Shown here in pieces: positions 11,764 through 22,415 of a DNA stretch of 64,000 bases. Position numbers and translations under genes: made by a program. A model generated the notes under the pieces. The model saw nothing but the letters and a program-made list of their open reading frames with translations, did not search any database and had not been told where the DNA came from. Numbering within the stretch: the stretch's first letter is position 1; every line of letters starts with the position of its first letter. The DNA is from Bombardia bombarda (lineage: Eukaryota; Ascomycota; Sordariomycetes; Sordariales; Lasiosphaeriaceae): contig JAULSR010000003.1 in the NCBI GenBank assembly GCA_030512295.1, forward strand, positions 1,860,001 to 1,924,000, read 5' to 3'.

Positions 11764-12444
11764 ATGGCCTCAACATCATTTCCAGACCTGAGAGACGCAA
11801 CGACGTGGCCCAATGAAGAAGAAGGCAGTTGCGCAAAAGATCCCAAACCCTTCCCAAAACTTCTGGGCCAGGCACCACCACGAGAGGTTGACTCGACAGC
11901 ACCAAGTCTGCTTCCAAGCGCCCTTCCCGGGACTGCAACAAACGTGATCGACTTCGCAGCACCAAAGCAGACCAATATTTCCGAGCTTTCCAGGTTGTTT
12001 CGTGAAGCTTCAGAGGAGGAGAGAGCCTCAAAAATACCACCCCCTCGGCCTACAGACATTATTTTGGAGTCTGTGAGCAGCAAAGTGGACTTGGCGCCAT
12101 CAGTTGGCGTACCAGATCCTACACCACTCTCAGTACTTCTTGCTAAGGACCCAGGAACGCCAAATAAAACGAAGCCGAATCCTCGCCACAGCTTCATCCC
12201 AAAGACTCCACAAGAGGTGGATGCCTCAGAAGAGTCACCCGTGAACCGGCACCCCCAGGTTCGGGGGCTTGGTGATGGAGTATCACGAAAAGGGAAGGGA
12301 TTAGCACCACCTCTTGCAGTCAGACCAACTGAGCTCCCGGAGACGTCGCCAGAACACAGTTCCTCTGCGGATTCATCCAAGTCCTCTGCCCCACCACATT
12401 TCGAACTATCTTTCGATGAATCAATTGTCTCGCCCATTGTTTAA
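11764..12444 (+). CDS. Orphan intrinsically disordered protein
   Basis: Single-exon frame of 226 aa, rich in Pro, Ser, Glu and Lys, with no signal peptide, membrane segment or recognised domain. Repeated Pro-Ser or Glu-Ser patches suggest a disordered protein. The ATG has a good context (CAAGCATGG) and a TATA-like box about 124 bp upstream. The minus strand has an equally long open frame (12437-11715), so the coding strand is not certain; promoter context favours plus. Conservation is unknown and it could be a lineage-specific gene or chance. Confidence 0.4.
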   Translation: MASTSFPDLRDATTWPNEEEGSCAKDPKPFPKLLGQAPPREVDSTAPSLLPSALPGTATNVIDFAAPKQTNISELSRLFREASEEERASKIPPPRPTDIILESVSSKVDLAPSVGVPDPTPLSVLLAKDPGTPNKTKPNPRHSFIPKTPQEVDASEESPVNRHPQVRGLGDGVSRKGKGLAPPLAVRPTELPETSPEHSSSADSSKSSAPPHFELSFDESIVSPIV

Positions 12445-13367
12445 CTGCTCAAGCTCTAACCGCTGCGATGGGTGGATGCATTCAACAAGGCGAAGTAGAT
12501 AAACAGGTGTATGCGAAAAATTTCCTTGTCAACTATGATGAGATTGATGACACGAAGGCGTGGGGAAGCCGTGGGGTCTGGTTAGCTGTAGGTATGTCTA
12601 CTTCAGTTTTCTTTTTGTTTGTTCAAACTTTTAATGGTGGTTATGAGCTGGGGGTGGATATTTCTGAAAAGGTTCCACGTCAAGCTAGTTATGTGGTTGC
12701 GTTATGTGTTATTACTGGAACGATTATGTTCAACGAAGGAAGGGCTTGCGGAGTATTTCATCATGTACTACAGGAAACTCGATTGGAAACCCGGTATTTA
12801 TGATGAAGGAATGGCTGGGTGTGAATAATATAGTTCCTTTTCGTGGACAATCAGGACTAAACTTTGGAGACTCGCCAATTGGGAACAAGCTTCTTGCCTG
12901 ATCGGCATCGCTAATATACGGTATCGCTTGTGCTGTTCCATGTGCCCAACGGCAATTGGCATGGGGATGCCCGCAAGTAGTCAAAGTCGAGGTTCATATA
13001 GGTCTAGTCGTTATCGCAGCATGGCCAACTTCTTATCTTTGAGTTTCAGATGATGGCTTCATCTCGACACCTTATCTTTCCAGACTGCAAGGAAAACACC
13101 GTCTGGGTTAGGGTTTTATCCGGAAACTCGCCCACACCGGCCGGATTAACCATTATTCGGCGGGGTTTCAGGGGACAAATACAGGGAGCAAGGTCCCGCC
13201 GTTACGGCCGCTATCGCTCGCTCCCTCCCGCCAATGGGCAGGGATGAGTCACACCCCGCAACAGAGGGGCATGGGGAATACCTGCCCGCCAAACTTTTGT
13301 CAAGAGTCAATTCGACTTCCTTTTTCCCAACACCCCACCAAAGCCCACTATCTCGACCACACCCAAC
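12445..13367. other. Intergenic; weak exon-like ORF
   Basis: A short frame starts at 12468 (MGGCIQQGEVDKQVYAKNFL) and reaches a possible donor (GTATGTC) near 12592, but no continuation is convincing. From 13040 rightwards is the promoter and leader of the asparaginyl-tRNA synthetase gene. Confidence 0.4.
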
Positions 13368-15263
13368 ATGGCGATCACATACGTCGACGAGGAGAAGGGC
13401 AGCGACGCCGCCGGCGTCCCAGGCACCGAGGCCGCCCCCTTCAAGACCCTCTCCCAAGCATTCATCGAGCAGGGCCCCGATCACGAGTACGTGGTCAAGA
13501 AGAACGACGAAGATGGGTACAAGCCCGCCGCCAAGGCCGCCTTGAAGAAGGCTGTCAAGAACGCAGAGGTACATCGCAAGAAGGTCGCCGCCGCCGCTGA
13601 GCGTGCCGAGCGCGAGGCCCAAGATGCTGCCGCCCGTGAGGCCGTCCTCGAGAAGGCAAAGGACATCAAAATCACAGACGACGCCTCGCTGCCCGCCCCC
13701 GTATCAATCGACCTCGCCGAGACCGATGCCGCCAAGATCGGCACCCTCCGCAAGAGCGGCGACAAGGAGCATACGGGAGAAGGCGTGAAGCGCATCAAGG
13801 TGCAGGGACGAGTTCAGCGCGTAGCCAAGCAGGGCGGTCTGATCTTTGTCTGGCTCCGCCGCGGCATGGCCATCATGCAGTGTGTGCTCGCAGGCGATTT
13901 GGCCAAGACATACGATGCGCTGGTGCTGGTGCGCGAGACGTCAATGGAGATTGTCGGTGAGCTATGGGAGCTGCCCGCTGGCACACACGCCCCGCTTAAC
14001 CGCGAGCTGCACGCCGACTTTTTCCGCATCATCGCTGCTGCCCCCGGCGGCGACGATGCCTTTGTCACCAGAGTCCCCAACGACTTCGACACCACCAGCT
14101 CGCAGGCCTCCGAGGCACTTCTCAACCTGCGCCACCTTACCCTCCGCCACGACAAGCCCGCCGCCGTCATGTTCGTCCGCAGCGTCCTCGAAGGCGCATT
14201 CCACACCGCATACCGTGAGCTGGCCGTCACCAAGGTCAGCCCCCCGGCGCTGGTCCAGACACAGGTCGAGGGCGGCTCCACACTCTTTTCGCTCGACTAC
14301 TACGGCGAGCCGGCCTACCTCACCCAGTCCAGCCAGCTGTACCTCGAGACGTGTCTTCCGTCGCTGGGCGACGTGTACTGTGTAGAGAAGTCGTTCCGTG
14401 CTGAGAAGTCGCTCACCCGTCGCCACGTAGGTGTCTGTCAATCGCCAGTTGGCTGTGCATGATGCTAAAACAGATGACCGCAGCTGTCAGAATATACCCA
14501 CGTAGAAGCCGAGCTCGACTTCATCCCCTTCGAGTCGCTCCTCGACCACATCGAGAGCATCATCTGCCGCGTTGTCGACCTGACGCTCGCGGACCCTATT
14601 GCCGCCAAGATCATCAAGGAGTACAACCCCGACTTCGAGAGGCCCTCGCAGCCGTTTATGCGCATGCGCTACTCGGACGCGATTGACTGGCTGCGCGCCA
14701 AGGACATCAAGAACGAGGAGGGCAACGACCACACCTTTGGCGACGACATGTTTGTTTACCCTGACCCCTTGTTGCGGGGGCATTTGTACTAACAATGACT
14801 CACTCGCAGCGCCGAGGCCGCCGAGCGCCGCATGACGGACGAGATCAACCGCCCCATTATGCTTACGCACTTCCCCGCCGGCATCAAGGCATTCTACATG
14901 CAGCGCGCGTCGGACGACGACCGCGTCACCGAGTCGGTCGATGTCCTGATGCCGGGTGTCGGCGAGATTGTCGGCGGCAGCATGAGAATATGGGACCACG
15001 ACCAGCTCTTGGCTGCGTACAAGCGCGAGGGGCTCGATCCCGCGCCGTACTACTGGTATACCGACCAGCGCAAGTACGGCGGCTCGCCGCATGGTGGATA
15101 TGGACTGGGACTTGAGCGGTAAGTTGAATTGGCTTCCCCATGACGTTGATGAATGCGTGGCTAATTACTTGGGGGTTTTAGGTTGATCGTATGGCTGTTG
15201 AAGTTGTGGACTGTGCGTGAGGCGTGCTTGTATCCTCGCTACATGGGCAGGTGCAGACCTTGA
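13368..15263 (+). CDS. Asparaginyl-tRNA synthetase, cytosolic
   Basis: Exons 13368-14426, 14484-14749, 14810-15118 and 15182-15263 give 571 aa, normal for fungal cytosolic AsnRS (Ded81 type). It charges tRNA-Asn with asparagine using ATP. An N-terminal extension with a Lys/Ala/Glu-rich coiled-coil stretch (about residues 55-105) precedes an OB-fold anticodon-binding domain beginning near [13 protein letters not shown] (about residue 141). The class II core follows: motif 2 at [12 protein letters not shown], crossing intron 1, and motif 3 at GGYGLGLER, where intron 3 falls. The last exon ends [11 protein letters not shown], close to the family's normal terminus. All three introns are canonical and the frame is intact. 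I see no mitochondrial targeting peptide. A housekeeping gene, and a useful anchor for comparing syntenic regions. Confidence 0.93.
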
Positions 15264-15664
15264 GGAGGACGAGGAGGGCGTATGTTGTCAGCGTTGGCGT
15301 TGTTAAAAATTGGGACCGCGGCCTACTTTTCATTCACCTAGATATACACTGTTAACGAAATGCTGAACCTACCTAGACTTTTATTCTTCATAATGTTGGC
15401 CATTGGCTTTGAGAATGAGTGTCTGCTGGAAGCAACCCGCTTCGTCAGTATGAGTCGACAAGTTCTCGATGTGTTCGTTGGTTGACTGCGGTAAGTATGA
15501 AATATGTTACGCCGCTAGAAATCTGTACTCCTAGGCCAGTTGCGGTGCAAATAGGCGGTCATTTTCTGGTCAGGTAGTTACCCCTAACCCCTATTGTGGA
15601 TCCAGTTCTTGTGTGTTCAGCCTGTTGACAAGCACCGTGATCAGTTCACTGTGCTACCTAGCAT
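15264..15664. other. Intergenic, nothing recognised
   Basis: Presumed 3' UTR of the AsnRS gene and short spacer before the retrotransposon relic. No gene or repeat seen. Confidence 0.5.
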
Positions 15665-16081
15665 TTACAGCCTTGCTTGTTCATTCACAAAGTTCGTGAT
15701 AACATTTCTGGCCAAATCGTATGTCCTCTTTGGGTCCCTTTCTTCCGGATCTCCTTTTTGGCTCATTAGTCTCCGGTTTACCGCAGGATCTGTGAGACTG
15801 AGACGAAGTATTAAAGCCGCCTTGCTTCGATTTATAGTCTATTCTGCTCGTTTATCCGCTTCTGTCTCTGGAGGTTCAGAAATTTTGGTAGTGATGTACT
15901 CTTCCAGGCCATGGGCCGCAAGTGTGAGCCGGAGGATGCAATCCCGGTCGGCCAGGTTGCGTTTCTCAATTAATATTGGGGCTTGTGGAACGAAGAAACT
16001 TTGACAGGGCATCTTGCTCTTCAAGATGTGGGTGGTTGAGAAAAGATTAACCTCAGCGTTGTTGCTGGAGTACTGGCCCAA
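15665..16081 (-). mobile_element. Copia-like retrotransposon gag relic
   Basis: On the minus strand the frame from 16081 reads through FFVPQAPILIEKRNLADRD and LTLAAHGLEEYITTKISEP to a TAG at 15839-15841. It then continues in the same frame (TINRSKAALILRLSLTDPAV, then DPKRTYDLARNVI) to TAA at 15665. The layout, with a hydrophobic helix, then a weyI-like segment, then W or stop plus a Lys-Ala-Ala-Leu helix, matches the UBN2/gag N-terminal domain of fungal Ty1/Copia elements. The TAG sits where tryptophan is normal, so TGG-to-TAG. No pol, LTR or primer-binding site is recognisable nearby. The assignment rests on pattern memory and is moderate. Confidence 0.45.
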
Positions 16082-16802
16082 TAAGGCAGGAACTAGGTAA
16101 GGTAAGCAGGTAAGCAGATTGGTAGGTGGGTAGGTATGGTAAGTAGCTGTATGCCGTGTTTATGACAAAACTCCCAGATAGTTTTCCTCCATACATATAC
16201 TATCGGCATGTTGTCTGGTAGTGTTCCATTCTCGGAACGTCGGCATGCATATGGATTGCGCAGTGCCTGCATAGACCGTAGCGAATATGTCCTCCTAATC
16301 ATAAGGAGGTTTGAATTTGCAACCTTGGACCACGAAGAAGACGGATTTCAGCCCTTAAAGTCTGTGATTATACCTATTGAAGAAAAAGAAGAATGGCCAA
16401 GGTGACTACTGCCCTTTCGCATTTCAGTCAGCTTCGGACTAATCTTCTGAAAGCTTAGCTGATCTACTTTACTTGGATCAGAACCAACCATGACAGTCTG
16501 TCTAGTCAATTTCTTCACATTTGCCGATTCTACACAGACGAAAGGGGCTACTTCGAAGCTGACTGCGGTACAAGGATTCGATAGACCCAGGGGCTGGGGT
16601 GACGAGAAAGCCTTGGTCTGTTCGTAATGATGTCGCCGCTGGCAATTTAGGAAAAAGCTCATTGAATGTGTCAGGACTAGTATCGCGGGCAAACGGTTTA
16701 GACGGAGTTGAACTATTATGTGGTGCATTATCAAAGAAACAAGCATTGAGCAACAACCGTGAAGTTGGTGTATATGCGTTATCACTTTACCCATCCCCTT
16801 CT
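16082..16802. other. Intergenic with GGTAA-type short repeats
   Basis: Imperfect GGTAAG/GGTAGG units run at about 16095-16150. No gene is supported. The right end is the 3' flank of the minus-strand GH3 gene. Confidence 0.45.
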
Positions 16803-19163
16803 CTACCACTTCAGCCCAACAGTAACATTCCCCCTTAAGTCCCTACTACTCGCCCCCACCAAGAACATAAACTCGCCTTCCTCCACCACGTACTTCATCC
16901 GCGCATTCCACAACCCCAGCTCCTTCATGCCTACCTTTATCGCCACCTTCTTGCTTTCTCCAGCCTTCAGTCCTACCTTGGCGAACCCCTTGAGCCTCAA
17001 GTTCGGGACCACCACGCTGGCCACCAGATCTTTGACATATAACTGGACGACCTCGCTGCCCTCCCTCTTGCCCACATTCTTGACCGTCACGCTCACCGTA
17101 ACTGTGTCCTTCTCGGTGGCGTTCCTCTTGTCAACACTCAAACCACTGTACTCAAACTTGGAGTACCCCAGCCCATAACCGAACTCGTACAGCGGACGAG
17201 GGTCGCCTAGGACATACTGATGTCCGAACTGCAGTGTGCCGTTCTCATATGCCCCCCCAACATCCGGCAGCTCATCACGCCCGGAGTTGAGGAAATCGTA
17301 GTACACCGGCAGCGAGCCCACACTCCTTGGAAAGCTGACAGACAGCTTCCCACTGGGGTTGACATCTCCAAACAGCACATTCGCAAGCGCAGCACCGCCT
17401 TGCTCGGAAGGATAAAACTGCTGCACCAGCGCGCTGGCCTCCTCCGAGATCCACGGCGCCGTGACCGGCTTGCCCGACGAAAAGACCACGACCGTCGGCT
17501 TGCCCGTGGCAATAACCGCACGCACAAGCTCCTCCTGCGCCCCAACCAGATCAAGAGAATCAACATCAACATGCTCGCCCGTGGTGGCATTCAGCCCCAT
17601 CCACAGCTCATTCTGATCCCTACTCCACGTACCAACCACGACAACAGCAACATCAGCCGCCTCGACCGCAGCCACCGCGTCCTCAAACCCAGCCTGCGAG
17701 GTAGACCACCGCTCACACCCCTGCACATAACTCGCCTTGCCGCCCCCTTTACCCACAACAGCCTTGATCCCATCATACGGCGTCACCCCGCGCCGCGACG
17801 AGTTATACACCACATAATCTCCGTAGTTCATCAACCCATGCGCCAGCGGGCCAATAACCGCCACATTCGCCTTCTTCGACAGCGGCAGAACCCCATTGTG
17901 GTTCTCCAGCAGCACAATGCTCTCCTCATCCAGCTTCTGCGCCAGCGCAACATGCGCGGCAGTATGGATCGCCGTGCCCGTCTTATCCGCCGCCAAACCA
18001 GGGTACGGATTCTCAAACAGGCCCAGCTCAAGCTTTGCCTTCAGCACCCTCGCAACCGCCGTATCAAGCTGCGCAACCGAGACGATGCCCTTCTCAATAA
18101 ATGCCGGTATCTGCTCAAACGAGTAGCTCCCGCCGCCCATCTCGACATCGCCGCCCGCCGGCAGGATGAACTTGACAATCGCCTCTTTATCCATCGGATC
18201 AGCCCTGCACATCTTGAACGCCGCGCACAGCCTGTCGGACGCGCCCGCGTCTGTCATGGTGAAGTACTTGTAGTCCCACTCATTTCTCAAGATATCCGTC
18301 AGCAGGTGGGGGTCCGCCACGGCGGGCACGCCGTCGTAGCTGTGGTACGCCGTCATGATGGAGAAGGCCCCGCCGTCGATGATGGCGCGCTTGTACGACG
18401 GCAGGAAGGTCGTGCGCAGCTCGCGCTCGCCGCCGTGCACGGGGCCGACATTGAGGCCCTGCTCGGGCGAGCCGAACGCGGCAAAGTGCTTGACCATGGC
18501 GCTGACGCCATTCGACTGGATACCCTTGACGTAGGCATGCGCCATCTCGCCCACCAGGAACGAGTCCTCGCCGTAGGTCTCTTCCACCCTGCCGAAGCGC
18601 AGCTCGCGGGACAGGTCGGCCAGCGGGGCGAAGACCTGGTTGACGCCCAGCGCGAGCGACTCGACGGCGATGGCCTTGGCCATGTCTTCAACCAGAGATG
18701 GGTTCCAGGAGCAGGCCTGCGCGATGGGCGAGTTGAAGATGGTGGCGTTGACAGCCAGAAAGCCGTGGATGGCCTCGGTTTGTACGAGGGCGGGGATGCC
18801 GAGGTAGGTTCTGGTCTGGATGTAGTCCTGGGCTTTCTTGACGGCCTGGGAGATCCATTGCTGGGGCACGGCGATGCCGACGTAGAAGGAGCCGCCGCGG
18901 TGGGCGGTGCTCCAGGCGAGCCCGGTCTCGTTGAAGGAGTTGTCGGTCTCGTTGAGCCAGTTGCGGACGTCGCCTTGGACGAGCTGGGATGTTTTTTCTT
19001 CGAGGGTCATGCGGGAGAGCAGGTCGGCGACGCGGGCGTCGATGGGGGCTTTGGGGTTTTTGTAGATGGCGTTTTTGAGGGAGGGGCGGGAGGAGGGGGA
19101 GGGGGTGGTGGTTGAGGCTGAGACGCCTGCTGCGAGGAGCAGGGCGGTGGAGAGGAACCTCAT
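16803..19163 (-). CDS. Secreted GH3 glycosidase (beta-glucosidase/beta-xylosidase type)
   Basis: Intronless, 786 aa from the ATG at 19163. The frame is open upstream to 19226, but the chosen Met starts a proper signal peptide (MRFLSTALLLAAGVSAS). The N-terminal GH3 barrel runs from MTLEEKTSQL through VETYGED-like FGRVEETYGEDSF and the KH motif in MVKHFAAFGSPEQG. The probable nucleophile is the Asp of YFTMTDAGASDR. The second GH3 domain has GTWSRDQNE and GAQEELV, with a Glu candidate for acid/base, and a C-terminal fibronectin III-like domain starts around YEFGYGLGYSKFEYSG. It hydrolyses terminal beta-linked glucose or xylose outside the cell; exact specificity cannot be read from sequence. 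It is divergently placed with a GH31 alpha-xylosidase, pointing to xyloglucan oligosaccharides as substrate. Confidence 0.92.
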   Translation of the reverse strand: MRFLSTALLLAAGVSASTTTPSPSSRPSLKNAIYKNPKAPIDARVADLLSRMTLEEKTSQLVQGDVRNWLNETDNSFNETGLAWSTAHRGGSFYVGIAVPQQWISQAVKKAQDYIQTRTYLGIPALVQTEAIHGFLAVNATIFNSPIAQACSWNPSLVEDMAKAIAVESLALGVNQVFAPLADLSRELRFGRVEETYGEDSFLVGEMAHAYVKGIQSNGVSAMVKHFAAFGSPEQGLNVGPVHGGERELRTTFLPSYKRAIIDGGAFSIMTAYHSYDGVPAVADPHLLTDILRNEWDYKYFTMTDAGASDRLCAAFKMCRADPMDKEAIVKFILPAGGDVEMGGGSYSFEQIPAFIEKGIVSVAQLDTAVARVLKAKLELGLFENPYPGLAADKTGTAIHTAAHVALAQKLDEESIVLLENHNGVLPLSKKANVAVIGPLAHGLMNYGDYVVYNSSRRGVTPYDGIKAVVGKGGGKASYVQGCERWSTSQAGFEDAVAAVEAADVAVVVVGTWSRDQNELWMGLNATTGEHVDVDSLDLVGAQEELVRAVIATGKPTVVVFSSGKPVTAPWISEEASALVQQFYPSEQGGAALANVLFGDVNPSGKLSVSFPRSVGSLPVYYDFLNSGRDELPDVGGAYENGTLQFGHQYVLGDPRPLYEFGYGLGYSKFEYSGLSVDKRNATEKDTVTVSVTVKNVGKREGSEVVQLYVKDLVASVVVPNLRLKGFAKVGLKAGESKKVAIKVGMKELGLWNARMKYVVEEGEFMFLVGASSRDLRGNVTVGLKW

Positions 19164-19250
19164 TTTTGAGGTTGAGGTTGTAGGTCGCGAAAAGGGGGTG
19201 GTGAAGATGGCGTGGGGGAGAGACATTATGGCTGTTGTCGTGTCTGCCGG

Positions 19251-19270
19251 CTCTTATATGCTCTTATATG
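19251..19270 (-). promoter_or_regulatory. Duplicated TATA-like element of the GH3 gene
   Basis: CTCTTATATG occurs twice in tandem on the plus strand, so the minus strand reads CATATAAGAG twice, about 90-105 bp upstream of the GH3 start at 19163. A plausible core promoter. Confidence 0.5.
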
Positions 19271-19399
19271 ACCTGAGGAATTGATCTTCAATGACAGCAG
19301 GAGTGCCAATGCCAATGTTAATCCCAACGTCAGCCAAATTGGCAACGAGGCCCGAGGCCCGAGAACCCGGCCATGATCTGGCTGAGTTCGACAAGGGTC

Positions 19400-19422
19400 G
19401 GTGGTGGTGGTGGTGGTGGTGG
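19400..19422. repeat. (GGT)n microsatellite
   Basis: About seven to eight GGT/GTG units in the GH3-GH31 intergenic region. Non-coding. Confidence 0.85.
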
Positions 19423-19549
19423 ACTTGATGGTGGACAGTGCTCGGTGGGTGACAACGCGAATCGAAGTTGGGGCATTCTCGTCGTCACCATTTGATCTAA
19501 CAAGAAATAACGACGTTAATGGTGGATGGGTACAAGTCGGGGCCACTTG

Positions 19550-19771
19550 GTGGGGAAAAAGAGCTTGTGGTTCATGAAGCAAGGAAGGAAATGTTTCCAT
19601 GTGTTCCTTCACTCAAAAGGTTCCACTTTAGGCTCCTTCCGAGCCCTTGCAGTTCACCCCGATTTGCAAATGTCTTTCTTCCAAAATTATTCCGTGAACG
19701 ACTTTTGGAGAACGCGGGGAAGCATGCGGGGATCTGTCCATCTCGTTGGTCCTACCCCGCACATACCCCGC
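19550..19771. promoter_or_regulatory. Cluster of CreA-consensus sites (SYGGRG)
   Basis: Five hexamers match the CreA/Cre1 carbon-catabolite-repressor consensus: GTGGGG at 19550-19555, GCGGGG at 19714-19719 and 19726-19731, and CCCCGC (reverse strand) at 19755-19760 and 19766-19771. Two are a close direct pair and two a close reverse pair, an arrangement reported to favour CreA binding. They lie between the divergent GH3 and GH31 genes, 150-370 bp before the GH31 start. Short motifs like this also occur by chance, so function is inferred. Confidence 0.5.
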
Positions 19772-19918
19772 CTTGGGAGCTGCCTACCCCTGAGGTCCCC
19801 TATTGACTTGTTAAGATTATTTTCAATCTCGTGTCTATCGTTTTCTTGGAAGGCCATCATTTTCTCTGTTTTGTTCTCAACACCACAGTCGCCAACATCA
19901 CCAACTCGACTAGCCAAC

Positions 19919-22347
19919 ATGAGGTTCCGCGATGGTATGTCCCCTTCCCATTTACCTTCTCAACTACAGTCCAAGTAACAGATCCAGGACAATGGCTCGT
20001 GGCCGAGGGCATGCGCGTCGAGTACGCCGAGGAGGTCTACCGCATCACCGAGACCGAGACGCCCGCGGGCAAGGGCCTCAGCCTGCTGTGCCCATCCAAG
20101 AAGATCATGACCCGCGGCGACGTTCTCAATCTCAGCTCCCTGAGTATTGTATGCTTTCTCCCCATTGTTCTCCCTCAATGGCCAGCCCCTGACTCCCATC
20201 CAGGACATCGAACCCGTCATCCCCGGCGTCCTCTCCGTCACCACCACCCACTGGCAAGGCGCCCTCCATCGCGGCCCCAACTTCGACCTCTTCCCCGCCG
20301 GCCGTCCCGCCTCAACCTCCTCCATCACCAACTCCGCCGCCGGCACCACCCTCACGTCCGGCACCCTCTCCGCCACCGTCTCCTCCACCCCCACGACTTC
20401 GCCATCTCCTTCCACCCCTCCCACCTCCCGCCCACCAAGCACCTAACCACCCTCCTCAACCGCTCCGTCGGCCTCGCCTACTCGCCCGCCACCTCCAACC
20501 CCCTCCAGACTGCCGACATGCGCAACCTCAAACACTACATCTTCACCCAGACCACCCTCGGCGTGGGCGAGTCCGTCCACGGCCTAGGAGAGCGCTTCGG
20601 CGCCTTCAACAAGGTCGGCCAACAAGTAAACCTGTGGAACGCCGACGGCGGCACGTCCTCCGACCAGGCGTACAAGAACATCAGCTTCTGGATGAGCTCG
20701 CGGGGCTACGGCATCTTCATCGACACGCCCGAGCGAGTCGAGCTGGAGATTGGCTCCGAGAGATGCTGCCGGGTGCAGACGAGCGTCGAGGGGCAGCGGC
20801 TGAGGTGGTACATCATCTACGGGCCCACCCCCAAGGAGGTGCTGGAGCGGTATTCAATCCTCACAGGGAAGCCGGGCGGTGTGCCGGGCTGGAGTTTCGG
20901 GCTGTGGCTGAGCACGAGCTTCACCACCTCGTACGACGAGGGGACGGTCAATAGCTTCCTGGAAGGCATGAAGGAGAGGGACATACCCGTCGAGGTATTC
21001 CACTTCGACTGCTTCTGGCTCAGAGCCTTCCAGTGGTGCGACTTCGTCTTTGACGAAGACATGTTCCCCGACCCCAAGGGCCAGATCAGCCGGCTCAAGG
21101 CCAGCGGCATGGTCAAGAAGGTTTGTGTGTGGACGAACCCCTACCTGGGCCAAGCCAGCCCTGTGTTCAAAGAGGCAGTCGAGAAGGGATACCTCCTCAA
21201 GCGCAAGAACGGGGATGTCTTCCAGTGGGACCTCTGGCAGACCGGCATGGGCATCGTCGACTTCACCAACCCTGCCGCTTGTGGGTGGTTCGTCTCTTGC
21301 TTGGAAAGGCTCTTCGACATGGGTGTCGACAGCATCAAGACCGACTTTGGCGAGCGCATCCCGCATGAAGATGTCCAGTGGTTTGACACAGCTGTCGACC
21401 CAAAGCGGATGCATAATTACTACGCCTTCATCTACAACAAGCTCGTGTACGAGACGCTGCAGAAGCGCTACGGCGCTGACGAGGCGGTACTGTTTGCGCG
21501 CACGGCGACGGCGGGCACGCAGCGGTTCCCGCTTACCTGGGGCGGCGACTGCGAGAGCACGCCCGAGGCCATGGCCGAGTCGATCCGTGGCGGGCTGTCG
21601 CTAGGGCTGTCCGGATTTGCGTTTTGGAGTGTTGATATCGGCGGCTTCGAGGGCTACCCTGCGCCGTGGATCTACAAGCGCTGGGTGGCGTTTGGGCTGC
21701 TGTGCTCGCACTCGCGGCTGCACGGGAGCAATTCGTACCGGGTCCCGTGGACAGTTGATGAGGATGACAAGGGGGATGAGGGGTGTTCGGCTACGTTGGC
21801 GAAGTGGACGCATCTCAAGGCGAGGTTGATGCCGTATATCTTTGCGCAGGCGCAAGACTCGATCAGGAGGGGGCTGCCGCTGAGTTTGAGGGCGATGTGT
21901 ATCGAGTTTCCTGAGGATCCGACGAGCTGGACGCTTGATAGCCAGTTTATGCTGGGTGAGAGTCTGTTGGTGGCGCCGGTGTTTGAGGAGGATGGGGATG
22001 TGCAGTTTTATTTGCCGAAGGGCAGGTGGACGAATTTCTTTACGGGCGAGGTGAAGAGTGGGCCGGGGTGGGCGGAGGAGAGGCATTCGTTTGCTACGTT
22101 GCCGTTGTATGTGAGGGAGGGGACGTTGTTGGTGTTGGGGAGGGAGGGTGAGCGGAGAACTGTTTATGATTATACGGAGGCGGTGGAGGTAAGGACCTAC
22201 TTTGCTGTTGAGGGGACCAAGGCTGTTTTGGTGGATAGTGAGGGTGCAGAGGTGGGTGTTTTGGAGGTAGGGAAGGGTGGTGAGGTTAAGGGGCAGGAGA
22301 AACTGAAGGGGGAGTCTGTGGTCAAGGTCGTGAGTGGTGATAATTAG
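19919..22347 (+). CDS. GH31 alpha-xylosidase (YicI-type), with apparent 1-nt frameshift
   Basis: Exons 19919-19934 (MRFRDG), 19988-20148 and 20204-22347. There is no signal peptide, so it is cytosolic. Exon 3 reads correctly (DIEPVIPGVLSVTTTHWQG) up to the C5 run at 20388-20392, then the conserved sequence continues one frame over (HDFAISFHPSHL, LLNRSVGLAYSP). One missing C explains this and would give 773 aa, matching YicI-type enzymes (about 770). Downstream everything is intact: LGERFGAFNKVGQ, the nucleophile Asp in SIKTDFGERIP, and the acid/base Asp in TWGGDCES. It releases alpha-xylose from the non-reducing end of xyloglucan oligosaccharides. The introns are canonical. Whether the frameshift is real or an assembly error cannot be decided here; if real, the gene is broken. 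Confidence 0.88.
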
Positions 22348-22409
22348 ACTGGGGGGTAACAGGAATTGGTTATGTTTGAGTCCGATCCAGAGGCAGATTG
22401 ATGATAATG

Positions 22410-22415
22410 AATAAA
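22410..22415 (+). terminator. Polyadenylation-type signal after GH31 gene
   Basis: AATAAA occurs 63 bp after the GH31 stop codon in an AT-rich stretch, a plausible 3'-end signal. Confidence 0.35.

Noticed and set aside
12468..12803. 111-codon frame with a possible donor site at its end
   Set aside because: Protein-like only for about 40 codons and no acceptor or second exon could be matched.
17220..19115. 631-codon open frame antisense to the GH3 gene
   Set aside because: Arg/His/Gly-rich shadow of a well-conserved GH3 gene; no motif of its own.
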